From assembly GCA_937895715.1 (NCBI GenBank), contig CALBLZ010000197.1, positions 1 through 22,848 on the forward strand: a stretch of 22,848 bases of DNA, written 5' to 3'. This document shows, piece by piece, positions 7,341 to 14,984 of the stretch. The notes under the pieces are model-generated. The model did no database searches, had not been told where the DNA came from, and saw only the letters and a list, made by a program, of their open reading frames with translations. This stretch comes from an uncultured Candidatus Berkelbacteria bacterium (GTDB taxonomy: Bacteria > Patescibacteriota > UBA1384 > CAILIB01). A program made the translations under genes and the position numbers. Position 1 is the first letter of the stretch; each line of letters opens with the position of its first letter.

Positions 7341-7901
7341 CTAGAGGCTCCAGTTCTTGATGAACTCGATGAACCTCGGAGGCTTGCCCATCCAGATTCC
7401 GGGTTTCCGGAAAATGAATACGATGGGGCAATCGTCGATGACCACGGCGGCCATCGCACCTTCGGGAATTTCGTCGTCGAAGTCGGCGACTACCCAGGTC
7501 TTTGTGCCCTCCGGCAGATCGGTGACTCCGAGCAGATTTTTGAACTGCTCGGCGTGTCCAACTGGGTTGGAACAGACGCGCGTGATTGCGCCCGTTTTTC
7601 CGGGGCCGAACATTCGCTTGCTCCCGGCACTCTCTGCGTTGATGATGATGCCGTAGCGGCGCCACATGAGGCGCCTGGCAAACTTCGTGCTGGCATCCCA
7701 GCTCGGCGCAAAGTCTGTCCGTATCAGCGCCTCAACTATCGGCGCGAACAGGTGCTCGGGCAAGCTGAACACAGAGTTGCCCTTGTCGAAGCCTGGGAGG
7801 CACTGGGGGATGGGCGATAGGTAGTTTCGCCAGACGTAGTAGATGACGCTCCAAGCGCCAATGACTGCGAAAACGTTGACGAGAACTCCGAGGATTGGCA
7901 T
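7341..7901 (-). CDS. Orphan membrane-anchored protein of unknown function
   Basis: I do not recognise this 186-residue protein. Residues 4-26 form one transmembrane helix or uncleaved signal (VLVNVFAVIGAWSVIYYVW). The rest is soluble, with aromatic and basic patches (FARRLMWRRYG near 74-84), a Gly/Lys loop (GPGKTG at 99-104, not a full P-loop), a likely beta-sheet section (TWVVADFDDEIP, AAVVIDDCPIVFIF) and cysteines at 34, 110 and 158. The start is set at ATG 7901 because GAAGGA lies 9 bases upstream. It is a single-gene unit with its own consensus-like promoter at 7955-7983 and a terminator at each side. That differs from the leaderless style of nearby genes and could mean separate acquisition or a distinct expression need. 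Confidence 0.7.
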   Translation of the reverse strand: MPILGVLVNVFAVIGAWSVIYYVWRNYLSPIPQCLPGFDKGNSVFSLPEHLFAPIVEALIRTDFAPSWDASTKFARRLMWRRYGIIINAESAGSKRMFGPGKTGAITRVCSNPVGHAEQFKNLLGVTDLPEGTKTWVVADFDDEIPEGAMAAVVIDDCPIVFIFRKPGIWMGKPPRFIEFIKNWSL

Positions 7902-7954
7902 TTCGTTAATTCCTTCAGTTGAGCCCACACGGTCGCGTGCTCAAATCGGACGAA

Positions 7955-7983
7955 ATAGTATCAAAAAAAGAGCTCAAAGTCAA
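7955..7983 (-). promoter_or_regulatory. Promoter of the 7341-7901 gene
   Basis: On the minus strand there is TTGACT (7983-7978), a 17-base spacer, and TACTAT (7960-7955). Transcription from near 7948 would give a leader of about 47 bases containing the GAAGGA ribosome binding site. The -35 falls mainly in the loop of the upstream terminator hairpin. Confidence 0.55.
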
Positions 7984-7990
7984 GCTCTTT
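7963..7990 (-). terminator. Rho-independent terminator after the 8011-10202 unit
   Basis: On the minus strand AAAGAGCT and AGCTCTTT form a perfect 8-base stem around an 8-base loop, followed by a run of seven T (7969-7963). It ends the two-gene unit whose last stop is at 8011. Confidence 0.88.
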
Positions 7991-8010
7991 AGCCTCCCGC
8001 AACAGGTTTG

Positions 8011-8286
8011 CTAGGCGGCAATGCTCTGCCGAATTTGCTCTAGTGCAGCAGCGTGCTCGTCGGCTGGTGTAGCAGCTACGCTTACCAAGGTGGCGTCGGC
8101 CTGTGCGCCGATTTCGGTTTGGTGACGGACACTTAGGTTTTCAAGGTCGGTAGCCAACGCTTCGTCGAGGGCTTTTTTGAGGGCAGTCTCACGCTCAGCA
8201 TCAGACATCTCGGCTGGAAGGGACGCGTTAAACTGTACCAAAAATTCGCGGTAGCGTGCTTCGAGTTGTTCCTGGGTGGCGGCCAT
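8011..8286 (-). CDS. Small helical protein of unknown function
   Basis: This 91-residue protein is rich in Ala and Glu, has no cysteine and no membrane segment, and looks all-helical throughout. I do not recognise it. A strong AAAGGAG lies 8 bases before its ATG, inside the last codons of the upstream 637-residue gene, which ends 2 bases before this start. Tight coupling implies the two products work together, for example as a small partner or regulator of the larger protein. It is the last gene of the unit, followed by the terminator at 7963-7990. Confidence 0.75.
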   Translation of the reverse strand: MAATQEQLEARYREFLVQFNASLPAEMSDAERETALKKALDEALATDLENLSVRHQTEIGAQADATLVSVAATPADEHAAALEQIRQSIAA

Positions 8287-8288
8287 GG

Positions 8289-10202
8289 CTATTTCTCCTT
8301 TCGAGTGAAGTTGCTCTCCAGATTGTTGCTTGCACCATCTTCTGAACCGAGGCTTTGGACCTTAAGCACGACACTGCCATTTTCGTAGCTGATGCTCATG
8401 CTGTGCTTGCCTTGTTCGTAGCTAGTAATCGGCTGTTCGTTTTCATCGTTACCACGGCGCACTTCTACGGAAACGTTGGAACCAAAGCGCTCCTTCATGA
8501 GGCGCTCAGCCACCCCAAGCTTGTCAGAATCGTTAGCAAATTCAGCACTCTGGGCACGAGCTACGGCGCCAACAGCCTCAAGCTTAACTGAGGTATCCAG
8601 AAGGGCTGCTGATGTTGCCTCGGGCGAATCTATGTTGCCATCGTACTCGAAGGTGGTCCAGCCAGTGCTCTCCTTGCCGTTTTTATCGATGGTGCTAGTG
8701 CTGTTCCGAACGTGACGCTCGAGCTCCTCTGGTGGAGTTGCCTGTAGCTTCTGTTGCAATCGGAAAGCCTCCGCGCGCATGGCGTTAAGCTGGGCAGTAA
8801 CCGGTAGGTCGCTGCTACTCATGCCCTTGTGCACGTTAATCTGCTCGAACAGCTCACGACGGCGTGCGACTTCTAGCGCAGCGGTATTTTCGGCAGCCAC
8901 TCGGCCTTCTGGTGCGCTGCGAGTTTGGTTGCGCTCGAGTACAGCTTGAGGAATGGTATTGCGCTCAACCCGTGCTGCGGGATCTGTCTGAGCGGCGGCT
9001 TCCTCGGTCTGGTTCTCAGCTTCGGCTTCAGTTGCCTGTTCACCTGCAGCTGATTCGCGTGGCGCGAGCATAAGGGTAGCCTCTTCTGGCGAAAAGCCTA
9101 GCTCAATCATCTCAGAGACGAATGAGAGATCTGACCCATCTTCTTTCAATGCCTGAACGAACGCGGCGGTGTCTGCTCCGTAACGCTTTGCTAGTAACTC
9201 ATTCTGGAGATCGGGAGCAATATTGTGTTTTTCAAAGAACTCACTAACCTTGGAAATCTCTGTAAGTAGTGCGGGGTTGTTCACAAAGTTCTCATACCCC
9301 TTTCCTAGAAGTTCATTACGAGAGAGAGGTTGCTCAGGCGTAGACGGAACCTCACTGGCAACTGGGGGCTTTTCCACTGCCCTCTGGGGAACGGCTTCGG
9401 CTTGAGCGGGGGCAACTACAGGAGGCTTTTCACCACTGAATGAGACGCGGCCATTCTCTACCCGGAGCTCACTTTTTACCTTAGAGTGTGCGGCGTAGGC
9501 ATTCTTGAATTCGGTATAGCCTGCATCGATAGCCCGAGCGAAGCGCAAAATTTCACTTCGATCCTTGGTGCTTGCCCACTTTTCTTTGAGAGATGCAATT
9601 TTCCCACCAATAAATGCACCAAGTTTAGAAGCAGCACTGGCTGGGCTTGGATCGAGCTCCTGGAGCTTGGCAGTTTCAGCGTCCATCTGAGCCTCAAGCT
9701 CATCCAGCGACATTGTCTCGCCCTCTGCTGTGACAGGCGATGCGGCTTCGGCAGTAGCCTGCGGAGTTTCATTCTGAGGAGGTGCAGCTGCAGCTTCGGC
9801 AGTAGGGAGTGGCTGATTTGCAGCGGCAAACGGCTCTACCGCAGGTTCTGTTCCATCTGCAGGAAGGGCGTTTTTGCCGTCCGGAACAAACTGGTACCCC
9901 ATTGCCTGTGGCAAGTTTTCTTCGCTGATGTTGGGAGCTGCCACATCGGTAGCAACTGAAACTTCAGGTGTAGCGGCGGTAGCTTCTAGAGGAGCAACTT
10001 CGGCAGCAACGGCTTCGCTTACTCCAATAGAATCCTGGCCAGCACCCGGCATATCGGGAAGTGCGGCAGGCTCACCTGGGTACCCCATTTCAGCAAGAAG
10101 ATTTCGCTCACCAATAGCCGCCGTAGCCGCTGACAAATTAGTCTCTGCAGCTGCAGTGGCTGGCGGTTGGTCGAGTGTGGCGGCAGGAGATTCTCCGTAC
10201 AT
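8289..10202 (-). CDS. Large Ala/Glu/Pro-rich orphan protein with internal repeats
   Basis: I do not recognise this 637-residue protein. There is no signal peptide or membrane helix. Residues 1-170 are low-complexity (Ala, Glu, Pro, Thr) and likely disordered, but carry two similar short blocks: ERNLLAEMGYPGEP near 32 and EENLPQAMGYQFVP near 94. A third looser copy, SRNELLGKGYENF, occurs near 300. A basic helical segment (SKLGAFIGGKIASLKEKW) lies near 190-208. Further helices follow, including SEMIELGFSPEEATLML near 365-380, reminiscent of a small three-helix binding module. The C-terminal third looks folded, with a beta-rich end (SVEVRRG, HSMSISYENGSVVLKVQS). A TATACT box ends 9 bases before the ATG. 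It could be a scaffold that gathers partners through the repeats, but that is only an inference. Confidence 0.75.
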   Translation of the reverse strand: MYGESPAATLDQPPATAAAETNLSAATAAIGERNLLAEMGYPGEPAALPDMPGAGQDSIGVSEAVAAEVAPLEATAATPEVSVATDVAAPNISEENLPQAMGYQFVPDGKNALPADGTEPAVEPFAAANQPLPTAEAAAAPPQNETPQATAEAASPVTAEGETMSLDELEAQMDAETAKLQELDPSPASAASKLGAFIGGKIASLKEKWASTKDRSEILRFARAIDAGYTEFKNAYAAHSKVKSELRVENGRVSFSGEKPPVVAPAQAEAVPQRAVEKPPVASEVPSTPEQPLSRNELLGKGYENFVNNPALLTEISKVSEFFEKHNIAPDLQNELLAKRYGADTAAFVQALKEDGSDLSFVSEMIELGFSPEEATLMLAPRESAAGEQATEAEAENQTEEAAAQTDPAARVERNTIPQAVLERNQTRSAPEGRVAAENTAALEVARRRELFEQINVHKGMSSSDLPVTAQLNAMRAEAFRLQQKLQATPPEELERHVRNSTSTIDKNGKESTGWTTFEYDGNIDSPEATSAALLDTSVKLEAVGAVARAQSAEFANDSDKLGVAERLMKERFGSNVSVEVRRGNDENEQPITSYEQGKHSMSISYENGSVVLKVQSLGSEDGASNNLESNFTRKEK

Positions 10203-10211
10203 GATGCTGTA

Positions 10212-10217
10212 AGTATA
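10212..10217 (-). promoter_or_regulatory. TATACT box of the 8289-10202 gene (near-leaderless)
   Basis: Minus-strand TATACT (10217-10212), preceded by GC as at galU, Nudix and dnaX, ends 9 bases before the ATG at 10202. It lies in the 38-base gap after the GH133 stop (10241). Confidence 0.5.
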
Positions 10218-10240
10218 GCGTGTGTAGAATTGGCTGAATA

Positions 10241-12049
10241 CTAGCCGTGATAGTGGTGGAGGCTGGGTACGTCTATCTCTGAGAGCGCCGCAATGAATGC
10301 GCCGCCACTAAAGCCCTGTACACCGCAGCCCCAAGAGGTGCCGTCGCTGGCAGATGCAATCTCGCCGGCACACCCAAGAATGTTCTGCCAAAGAACTTCA
10401 CTGGTGCTTGATGTGATTATCTCTTCGATTTGCACCGAAAACTTCTCGCGGTTGCAGCGCCACATGGCAAGGGCTGCAAGGTTGTTTACAAAGAACCAAC
10501 TGTCGCCGTTGTGGTAGCTTCGGTTATCTTGCCCGGTACTTACGTGCTGGAAGGCTGGGTCTTCTCGCTCGAGCGAGGTAAGGCCGCCCCAGGTTGTTGC
10601 GCAAGCTGCTGTAACAAGTTCGAAGCATGATTCCCACTGAGCCTGATCAAGTAGGTCTGGCTGAATAAGGTAAGCAAGGAACACATTCGGGCGTTTTCGC
10701 AGGTCGATATCTTGGTTCTCTTCGAATCCATCAACGAGGTAGTTATCAACAAAGTAGCGGTGCCGGATGTTAGTAAGAGACTCCTGCCACTCGTGGTGCC
10801 AGCGTTGAGATTCATCTGTATCGGTGGTGAGCTCAGCAAGCAGCTGCAGTACGAGTGCGTACATTGCTTGAATCTCAATACGGTAACCGGTTCGCCCGAC
10901 GGTATCCATCCAGGTGGCGTTCCAGCCAGAGTGCACAAAGCCGCTTGGACTCTGTCGCTCAGCTCGGAGTTGGGTGGCCGTATCGAGGAATAGCTTTTTT
11001 GCAGATTCCTTGTCGCTTTCTTCTAGGTTCACTAAGCCGTGTTCGCGAATAAGCAGGGCAAGCCAGCCCACGCCATCAGCGCAGGTGGTGCCAGCTCCAG
11101 CAAAGGTGGGGAGTTCACCGTGGGAAACCGGCAGCTGAAGGTAGCGGCGGATCATTTCGGCACGTTCTTGTGGGGGAAGGCCGAGCGCTGTGAGTAATTC
11201 GTCTCGACTCCAAATCTGGTGGAACCAAGGATAGCCGGCGTAGTAGCCAGCGTCTGTTTTGAGCCACCACAATGACTGTTCAACCGAAGATCGTGCAACT
11301 TCTACCGCAACCGAGGACTGACTAAGGGTGCCGGGTTCAATGTGTGGCTGGGCCCAGGCTGCCCAACTTGCAGCAGCAGCTTCTTCGCGCGTCCAAGCAC
11401 CACCGAATGATAGGCCTTGAGTGTGGCAGGCTGGAAGGGTAAACACAAAGCATCGATCAGGGTAGGAGTTACGGGCTGCATCACGCTCGTATACTGCTTC
11501 TTGCCAGGTTGCCTGTGCAGCAAGATCTTCTACCAGAGCATTGCTGTAGTGCCACTCCAGGCCGCGAATGTGCAGGAACAAACTTCGTTCTGCGAGAAAC
11601 GGATCGGTGTAGGTAATAAGGAGTCCATCACCGTAGTGCTCTGCAGTGTAGGAGCGGTCCATGTCTGGCTGGGCGTAAATTTCTCGCATGTCCAGAGATA
11701 GGCGAATGTTGGCTGGCATGGTGCAGAGGAACCGCAGTCCGCACCCGCCACCGGGAATTTGCAGAGTGGCAGTGGTGTTTGGGTACACAATCTGTGTACT
11801 CGCCTCACCAATCTTCATAACCTGTGGGGCAAGCGCTACTCCTGTACCATCGAGAACCTCGATACGTTCGAGGAGCTTGAACATTCGGTTTGGCTGGGTG
11901 CTGTAGTCGGCGAGGTACAGCCCCTCGTAGCGACTTTGCCGACGGGTGTACTGCGTAAACCAACCTCCCGTGTTGCGCAGAAAACTAGCGACAGGCGAAT
12001 GAACGTCGGCAGCAATTGTTCCAGAGGGGCGAAGGTGTTCGACACGCAT
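10241..12049 (-). CDS. Glycogen debranching enzyme (amylo-alpha-1,6-glucosidase, GH133)
   Basis: This 602-residue cytoplasmic enzyme is expected to hydrolyse alpha-1,6 branch points in glycogen. An N-terminal beta-sandwich region (1-240) with a probable sugar-binding role precedes an (alpha/alpha)6 catalytic domain (about 245-600). Signatures of the debranching C-terminal domain are GYPWFHQIWSRDE (272-284), TWMDTVGRTGYRIEIQAMY (379-397), GGLTSLEREDPAF (488-500) and SYHNGDSW (511-518). It starts one base after the GT3 synthase stop and has no strong ribosome binding site, so translation is probably coupled. It is the third gene of the DUF5752-GT3-GH133 unit. The last residues (SLHHYHG) form a His-rich tail. 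The family is clear; whether it also has 4-alpha-glucanotransferase activity cannot be told. Confidence 0.88.
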   Translation of the reverse strand: MRVEHLRPSGTIAADVHSPVASFLRNTGGWFTQYTRRQSRYEGLYLADYSTQPNRMFKLLERIEVLDGTGVALAPQVMKIGEASTQIVYPNTTATLQIPGGGCGLRFLCTMPANIRLSLDMREIYAQPDMDRSYTAEHYGDGLLITYTDPFLAERSLFLHIRGLEWHYSNALVEDLAAQATWQEAVYERDAARNSYPDRCFVFTLPACHTQGLSFGGAWTREEAAAASWAAWAQPHIEPGTLSQSSVAVEVARSSVEQSLWWLKTDAGYYAGYPWFHQIWSRDELLTALGLPPQERAEMIRRYLQLPVSHGELPTFAGAGTTCADGVGWLALLIREHGLVNLEESDKESAKKLFLDTATQLRAERQSPSGFVHSGWNATWMDTVGRTGYRIEIQAMYALVLQLLAELTTDTDESQRWHHEWQESLTNIRHRYFVDNYLVDGFEENQDIDLRKRPNVFLAYLIQPDLLDQAQWESCFELVTAACATTWGGLTSLEREDPAFQHVSTGQDNRSYHNGDSWFFVNNLAALAMWRCNREKFSVQIEEIITSSTSEVLWQNILGCAGEIASASDGTSWGCGVQGFSGGAFIAALSEIDVPSLHHYHG

Positions 12050-12050
12050 A

Positions 12051-13874
12051 CTAGATATGCTTAGTTGCTACTTCTCCGGCGGGAGTAGACAGGCCAATCA
12101 TGTACGCCTCAAGGTAGGTCTGGTACAGCTCGCGCCAATCAAAGTGTTGGATGAGTTCATACGCACCAATCCGCATGTTCAGTCGCTCGCGCTCTCGGGT
12201 GTGCAGGTGTCGCTCGAGGAGCTTGGTGAGCTCGGGTAGGGCAGCGTCATCGGAGATTCCCTCGCGCTTAAGGAGCATGGCCCCCTTGCTTTCGGGGTTG
12301 CGGCTTTGAATCGCTAGCCCGAAACCGGCGAGGTCGCTGGTAACAGCCGGTGTTCCCATCGCTAGGCTTTCCATAGGCGTGTAGCCCCAGGGTTCATACA
12401 GTGAAGGAAAGACACCAAGGTCGCAGCCAGCAACTAAGTCGTAGAGGCTTTGGCGGAAGAGCTGGTCGAACCCGTCTAGGTAGACGGGAACTTCTACAAT
12501 CTTTACTCGGTCTTCTTCTCGGTTGGCTAGGCCATACTCGGCGCAGCAGCGAAGCATGCCGTCGTGCTCTGGATCACCAAGATCATACGGACTGATTGGT
12601 ACTGCCTCGTACTTTGGTAGGCGTACCAAGATTTGCTTAATGTCACTGAGTAGATTCTTAGGAATCAGTCGCGTGTCGGTAGATGAGATTCCTTCGTTGG
12701 TCCAAAGGTGCCGGTAGAGCTCAAGGTGCTGGAACTCGGCCATCTCGCGGAGCATTCGTGAAATATGGTGACGCGCAGAGAGCTGGAAGGCGACTTCTGG
12801 GCGCAGGCGTCGTGCGTCTCCGGGGACAAACATAAAAGCGACAACTGTTTTGTCTGAGCCTTCTTCTTTTAGCTTGGTGTTAAGCTCACCGAGAGAATGT
12901 AAGTATAGATCGTAGCCTTTGTTGTGCAGCTCGTAGCGACCCATCGTGAACTGATAGGTGGTGTGGTGTAGATTAAACTGGTAACTCGGGAAGAAATAGG
13001 CAGTTACGAACTCATGGAGCTTTTGGCGCATTGCCGTGTGCTTAGCACAGAGTTCATCGAAAGCGGGGAACATGGTGCTGTCTAAACCGTTCTCGGTAAT
13101 TACAGTAGGCGTGCGCTTAAGGAAAGCCGTGGCCTCGCGCCCGGTGAGGTTACTTACCGTGGTGAATACCGTTGCCAGGTTTGCAGCGATTGCTTCGAGC
13201 TGGTGCTTGGTAACAACGTTGTAGGTCTTGGCGGCCTCGTCGGGGTTTACAGAGTCGATATTAGTGTAAATGTCGGTACCTTGTGCGGTAAGAGCGCGGC
13301 CGAGTACTGTAGCGTGTGTTGTAAACGCGCTGGTTACATTAGTAGCACCATCGAGCTTGAGGGTCATGAACGTTCCAGCGGTCCACCACTCGTGGCCGTG
13401 AAACAGAAGGGCTTTTTCTGGGAAAGCGTGGCCAATTGCTTGGAGTAATTTTGCTACTGCGATCGACCACACGAGGGGCTGGCCAATATCCCAGTAATCA
13501 ATGCCGAGGCTTTCTACTTTAAATGCCTCCCAAAAACGAGCCTTGTACGAATCGAGCTGAGGAGCGATTCCGTCAAAGCTGAGGAGAATAGTGGTGGGGT
13601 CGCCATCGGTAATCCAGGTGCCGTAGTGAATATCGATCCCTTGCGAGGCGAGCTCGTCGCGCACAGCAGACCAGCTCTGGGGGAGTTCAGTCTCGTGGAA
13701 GGTTGGATTCTGTGGCAGGTACGGACCAACGCACAGATAGTTTTCACCAAATGCTTGTTGGGCACGAACAATTTTACTGGCTAGAACCGTGTGGATTCCA
13801 CCAATCTTGTTGCAGACTTCCCAGGTTGCTTCACAGAGAAAGGCGTTCTCTGGAAGGGTGTGTGCGGCGCTCAT
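12051..13874 (-). CDS. Glycogen synthase, GT3 (eukaryote-like) family
   Basis: This 607-residue enzyme extends alpha-1,4-glucan from a nucleotide-glucose; GT3 members normally use UDP-glucose. It has the GT3 N-terminus (ATWEVCNKIGGIHTVLASK at about 16-34, then NYLCVGPYLPQ), FHGHEWWTAG, FTTHATVLGR and the GRYELHNKGYDLYLHSL segment shared with fungal and animal synthases. The donor-site E-x7-E is E494/E502 in YEPWGYTPMES. It is not the GT5 type usual in bacteria with glgC. The gene lies between the DUF5752 protein (5-base gap) and GH133 (1-base gap), so it is co-transcribed with both. GalU at 881 can supply UDP-glucose. There are no obvious N- or C-terminal phosphorylation extensions like those of eukaryotic enzymes. 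Confidence 0.92.
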   Translation of the reverse strand: MSAAHTLPENAFLCEATWEVCNKIGGIHTVLASKIVRAQQAFGENYLCVGPYLPQNPTFHETELPQSWSAVRDELASQGIDIHYGTWITDGDPTTILLSFDGIAPQLDSYKARFWEAFKVESLGIDYWDIGQPLVWSIAVAKLLQAIGHAFPEKALLFHGHEWWTAGTFMTLKLDGATNVTSAFTTHATVLGRALTAQGTDIYTNIDSVNPDEAAKTYNVVTKHQLEAIAANLATVFTTVSNLTGREATAFLKRTPTVITENGLDSTMFPAFDELCAKHTAMRQKLHEFVTAYFFPSYQFNLHHTTYQFTMGRYELHNKGYDLYLHSLGELNTKLKEEGSDKTVVAFMFVPGDARRLRPEVAFQLSARHHISRMLREMAEFQHLELYRHLWTNEGISSTDTRLIPKNLLSDIKQILVRLPKYEAVPISPYDLGDPEHDGMLRCCAEYGLANREEDRVKIVEVPVYLDGFDQLFRQSLYDLVAGCDLGVFPSLYEPWGYTPMESLAMGTPAVTSDLAGFGLAIQSRNPESKGAMLLKREGISDDAALPELTKLLERHLHTRERERLNMRIGAYELIQHFDWRELYQTYLEAYMIGLSTPAGEVATKHI

Positions 13875-13879
13875 GCCGC

Positions 13880-14242
13880 TTACGCTGCTGGTTGGTCGTG
13901 GCTGTGATCAGGAGCGGGCAAACTCACAGCACCTGCAATTGGCGCAGTGGTAAACAGAGTGCCGCGCAGGAACTTTTCGATGGTGATCACCATGCGCAGG
14001 GGGGTAGAGTTCTGACGCAGCTTTTCGGCAAATGCGCTCTCTTCGAATACTCCATCAATCCAGGCCGCAAAGTCGTTCTTGTGCTCGTTGACGTGTGTAT
14101 GGAACACCTCTGGCTCGGTAAGGTTGATAGCTGTCACCAAATCCTCGAGACTTAAGAGCTTGTCGCCATTGCAGAGTACAAAGGACTTCTCTTCTGGCAC
14201 CTTAAAATGCCGCTTGTCTTCAACTCCTTCTAATACGCCCAT
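13880..14242 (-). CDS. DUF5752 family protein
   Basis: This 120-residue protein matches the DUF5752 pattern by eye: FVLCNGDKLLSLEDLVTAI, then FHTHVNEHKNDFAAWI, then a helical end with AEKLRQ. Members often sit beside glycogen and trehalose genes; no reaction is known to me, and regulation or assembly of the synthase is a reasonable guess. It is the first gene of the unit leading to GT3 synthase and GH133. It has a very strong ribosome binding site (AAAGGAGGG, 3 bases before ATG), unlike the two genes behind it. The C-terminus is His/Pro-rich (APDHSHDQPAA). A promoter and an operator-like inverted repeat lie just upstream. Confidence 0.85.
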   Translation of the reverse strand: MGVLEGVEDKRHFKVPEEKSFVLCNGDKLLSLEDLVTAINLTEPEVFHTHVNEHKNDFAAWIDGVFEESAFAEKLRQNSTPLRMVITIEKFLRGTLFTTAPIAGAVSLPAPDHSHDQPAA

Positions 14243-14280
14243 ATCCCTCCTTTGATAGTCCGTGTAGAACGAACTAATCT

Positions 14281-14309
14281 GTTATATTTTGTTTAAGTTT
14301 GTAAACAAA
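14281..14309 (-). promoter_or_regulatory. Promoter and operator-like inverted repeat of the DUF5752-GT3-GH133 unit
   Basis: On the minus strand a -10-like TATAAC (14286-14281) has TTGTTT 16 bases upstream (14308-14303). A perfect inverted repeat, TTTGTTTA (14288-14295), 6 bases, TAAACAAA (14302-14309), covers the -35 and spacer. A protein bound there would block or tune the promoter. The predicted leader is about 32 bases and carries AAAGGAGGG. Confidence 0.5.
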
Positions 14310-14335
14310 TATGCTTCTCTATTATATGCTCATGC

Positions 14336-14364
14336 TGGACAAACAGCAATATCTAGGGTATACT
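14336..14364 (+). promoter_or_regulatory. Sigma70-like promoter of the 14445-gmk pair
   Basis: TGGACA (14336-14341), a 17-base spacer and TATACT (14359-14364), preceded by AGGG. Transcription from about 14371 would leave a 74-base leader. It diverges from the glycogen unit promoter 27 bases away. Confidence 0.7.
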
Positions 14365-14381
14365 TTCTCCTACATTCACAG

Positions 14382-14435
14382 GTAGGTAGCACCTACTACG
14401 TGGAGGTTTTCTGAGGAGACGGGCAACGAAGCCCG
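14382..14435 (+). promoter_or_regulatory. Structured 5' leader with two hairpins
   Basis: Hairpin 1 is GTAGGT/ACCTAC (14382-14387, 14391-14396) with a 3-base loop. Hairpin 2 is CGGGC/GCCCG (14420-14424, 14431-14435) with a 6-base loop. The GAGGAG ribosome binding site at 14413-14418 is 26 bases from the ATG (14445), but folding hairpin 2 would bring it to a workable distance. The start is therefore plausible only with this fold, or with another binding site I do not see. Confidence 0.4.
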
Positions 14436-14444
14436 AATAAGCAA

Positions 14445-14984
14445 ATGATCGTTAACATCACGAACATCCCCACGGTTGGGGAGAGCGCCGACTCAATCGG
14501 CAAGGAGTGTCTTCTCGGGTTTCTTGATGAGCAAGGGGTTTTAGTTACCCCAGCACTGAGAGAGCGGCCCTGGAGATTGAAGCGCCTTGAGGCTGTTGCA
14601 GACCTCAGCCAGCTGTGTTCATTTGTGGTTGCGGCCCATACCCATCCCGATGGGTTTGAGCTCCTGCCGCTCGGGCCAGAGCACATGGTCCAGTTTCGGG
14701 ATGAGCTCCTCCAAGCGCCCGGGTTAACGCCTTCGCGTTTTGGGCACAGCTGGGTGTTTGACAGGTGCGACATTCAGTTTGGGGAGTGGCACGCATCGGG
14801 CAACTATCACCCCGAACTCACCTATGATGCAAAGACGAGTCGGTGGAAGTTTGGCCATCTGTCGGTGGACTACGCGCGGGATGCCATAAAGTACAAAGCC
14901 CTCAGGAGGGCACGGTTTCCTGTCATGAAGTCTCTCCACGAGGCTCAAGCTATGGGACATCACCGGAAGGTGGTTGGCCGATAG
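14445..14984 (+). CDS. Hypothetical protein encoded with guanylate kinase
   Basis: I do not recognise this 179-residue protein. It is soluble, with no signal or membrane helix. The first 60 residues look alpha/beta (MIVNITNIPTVGE, GFLDEQGVLVTPALRERPW). The middle has HTHPDGFELLP near residue 65, which recalls the HxHPxG of JAMM/RadC metalloproteases, but the downstream Ser and Asp ligands are not evident. More His residues follow (FGHSW, GEWHASGNYHPEL), so a metal site is possible. The C-terminus is basic and helical. Its TAG stop overlaps the GTG start of the guanylate kinase (TAGTG), which implies coupled translation and a possible nucleotide-related role. The start was chosen as the first ATG after the promoter and leader. 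Confidence 0.65.
   Translation: MIVNITNIPTVGESADSIGKECLLGFLDEQGVLVTPALRERPWRLKRLEAVADLSQLCSFVVAAHTHPDGFELLPLGPEHMVQFRDELLQAPGLTPSRFGHSWVFDRCDIQFGEWHASGNYHPELTYDAKTSRWKFGHLSVDYARDAIKYKALRRARFPVMKSLHEAQAMGHHRKVVGR

Noticed and set aside
7314..7820. Plus-strand open frame antisense to the 7341-7901 gene
   Set aside because: It starts inside the terminator, has no ribosome binding site or family match, and the minus frame has a membrane helix, promoter and ribosome binding site.
7902..7928. GTG start for the 7341-7901 gene
   Set aside because: The ATG at 7901 has GAAGGA at a suitable distance; GTG 7928 has none and would include that site as coding.
9060..9110. UBA-like ubiquitin-binding domain in the 637-residue protein
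   Set aside because: SEMIELGFSPEEATLML resembles the first part of such a three-helix module, but short helices of this kind are common and no ubiquitin system is seen.
10610..10640. Short tRNA T-arm-like GTTCGAAGC
   Set aside because: It lies in the middle of the GH133 coding frame and no cloverleaf can be drawn around it.
14500..14800. JAMM/RadC-like metalloprotease call for the 14445 product
   Set aside because: HTHPDG is present but the downstream Ser and Asp ligands and the upstream catalytic Glu are not evident, so it is kept only as a possible metal site.
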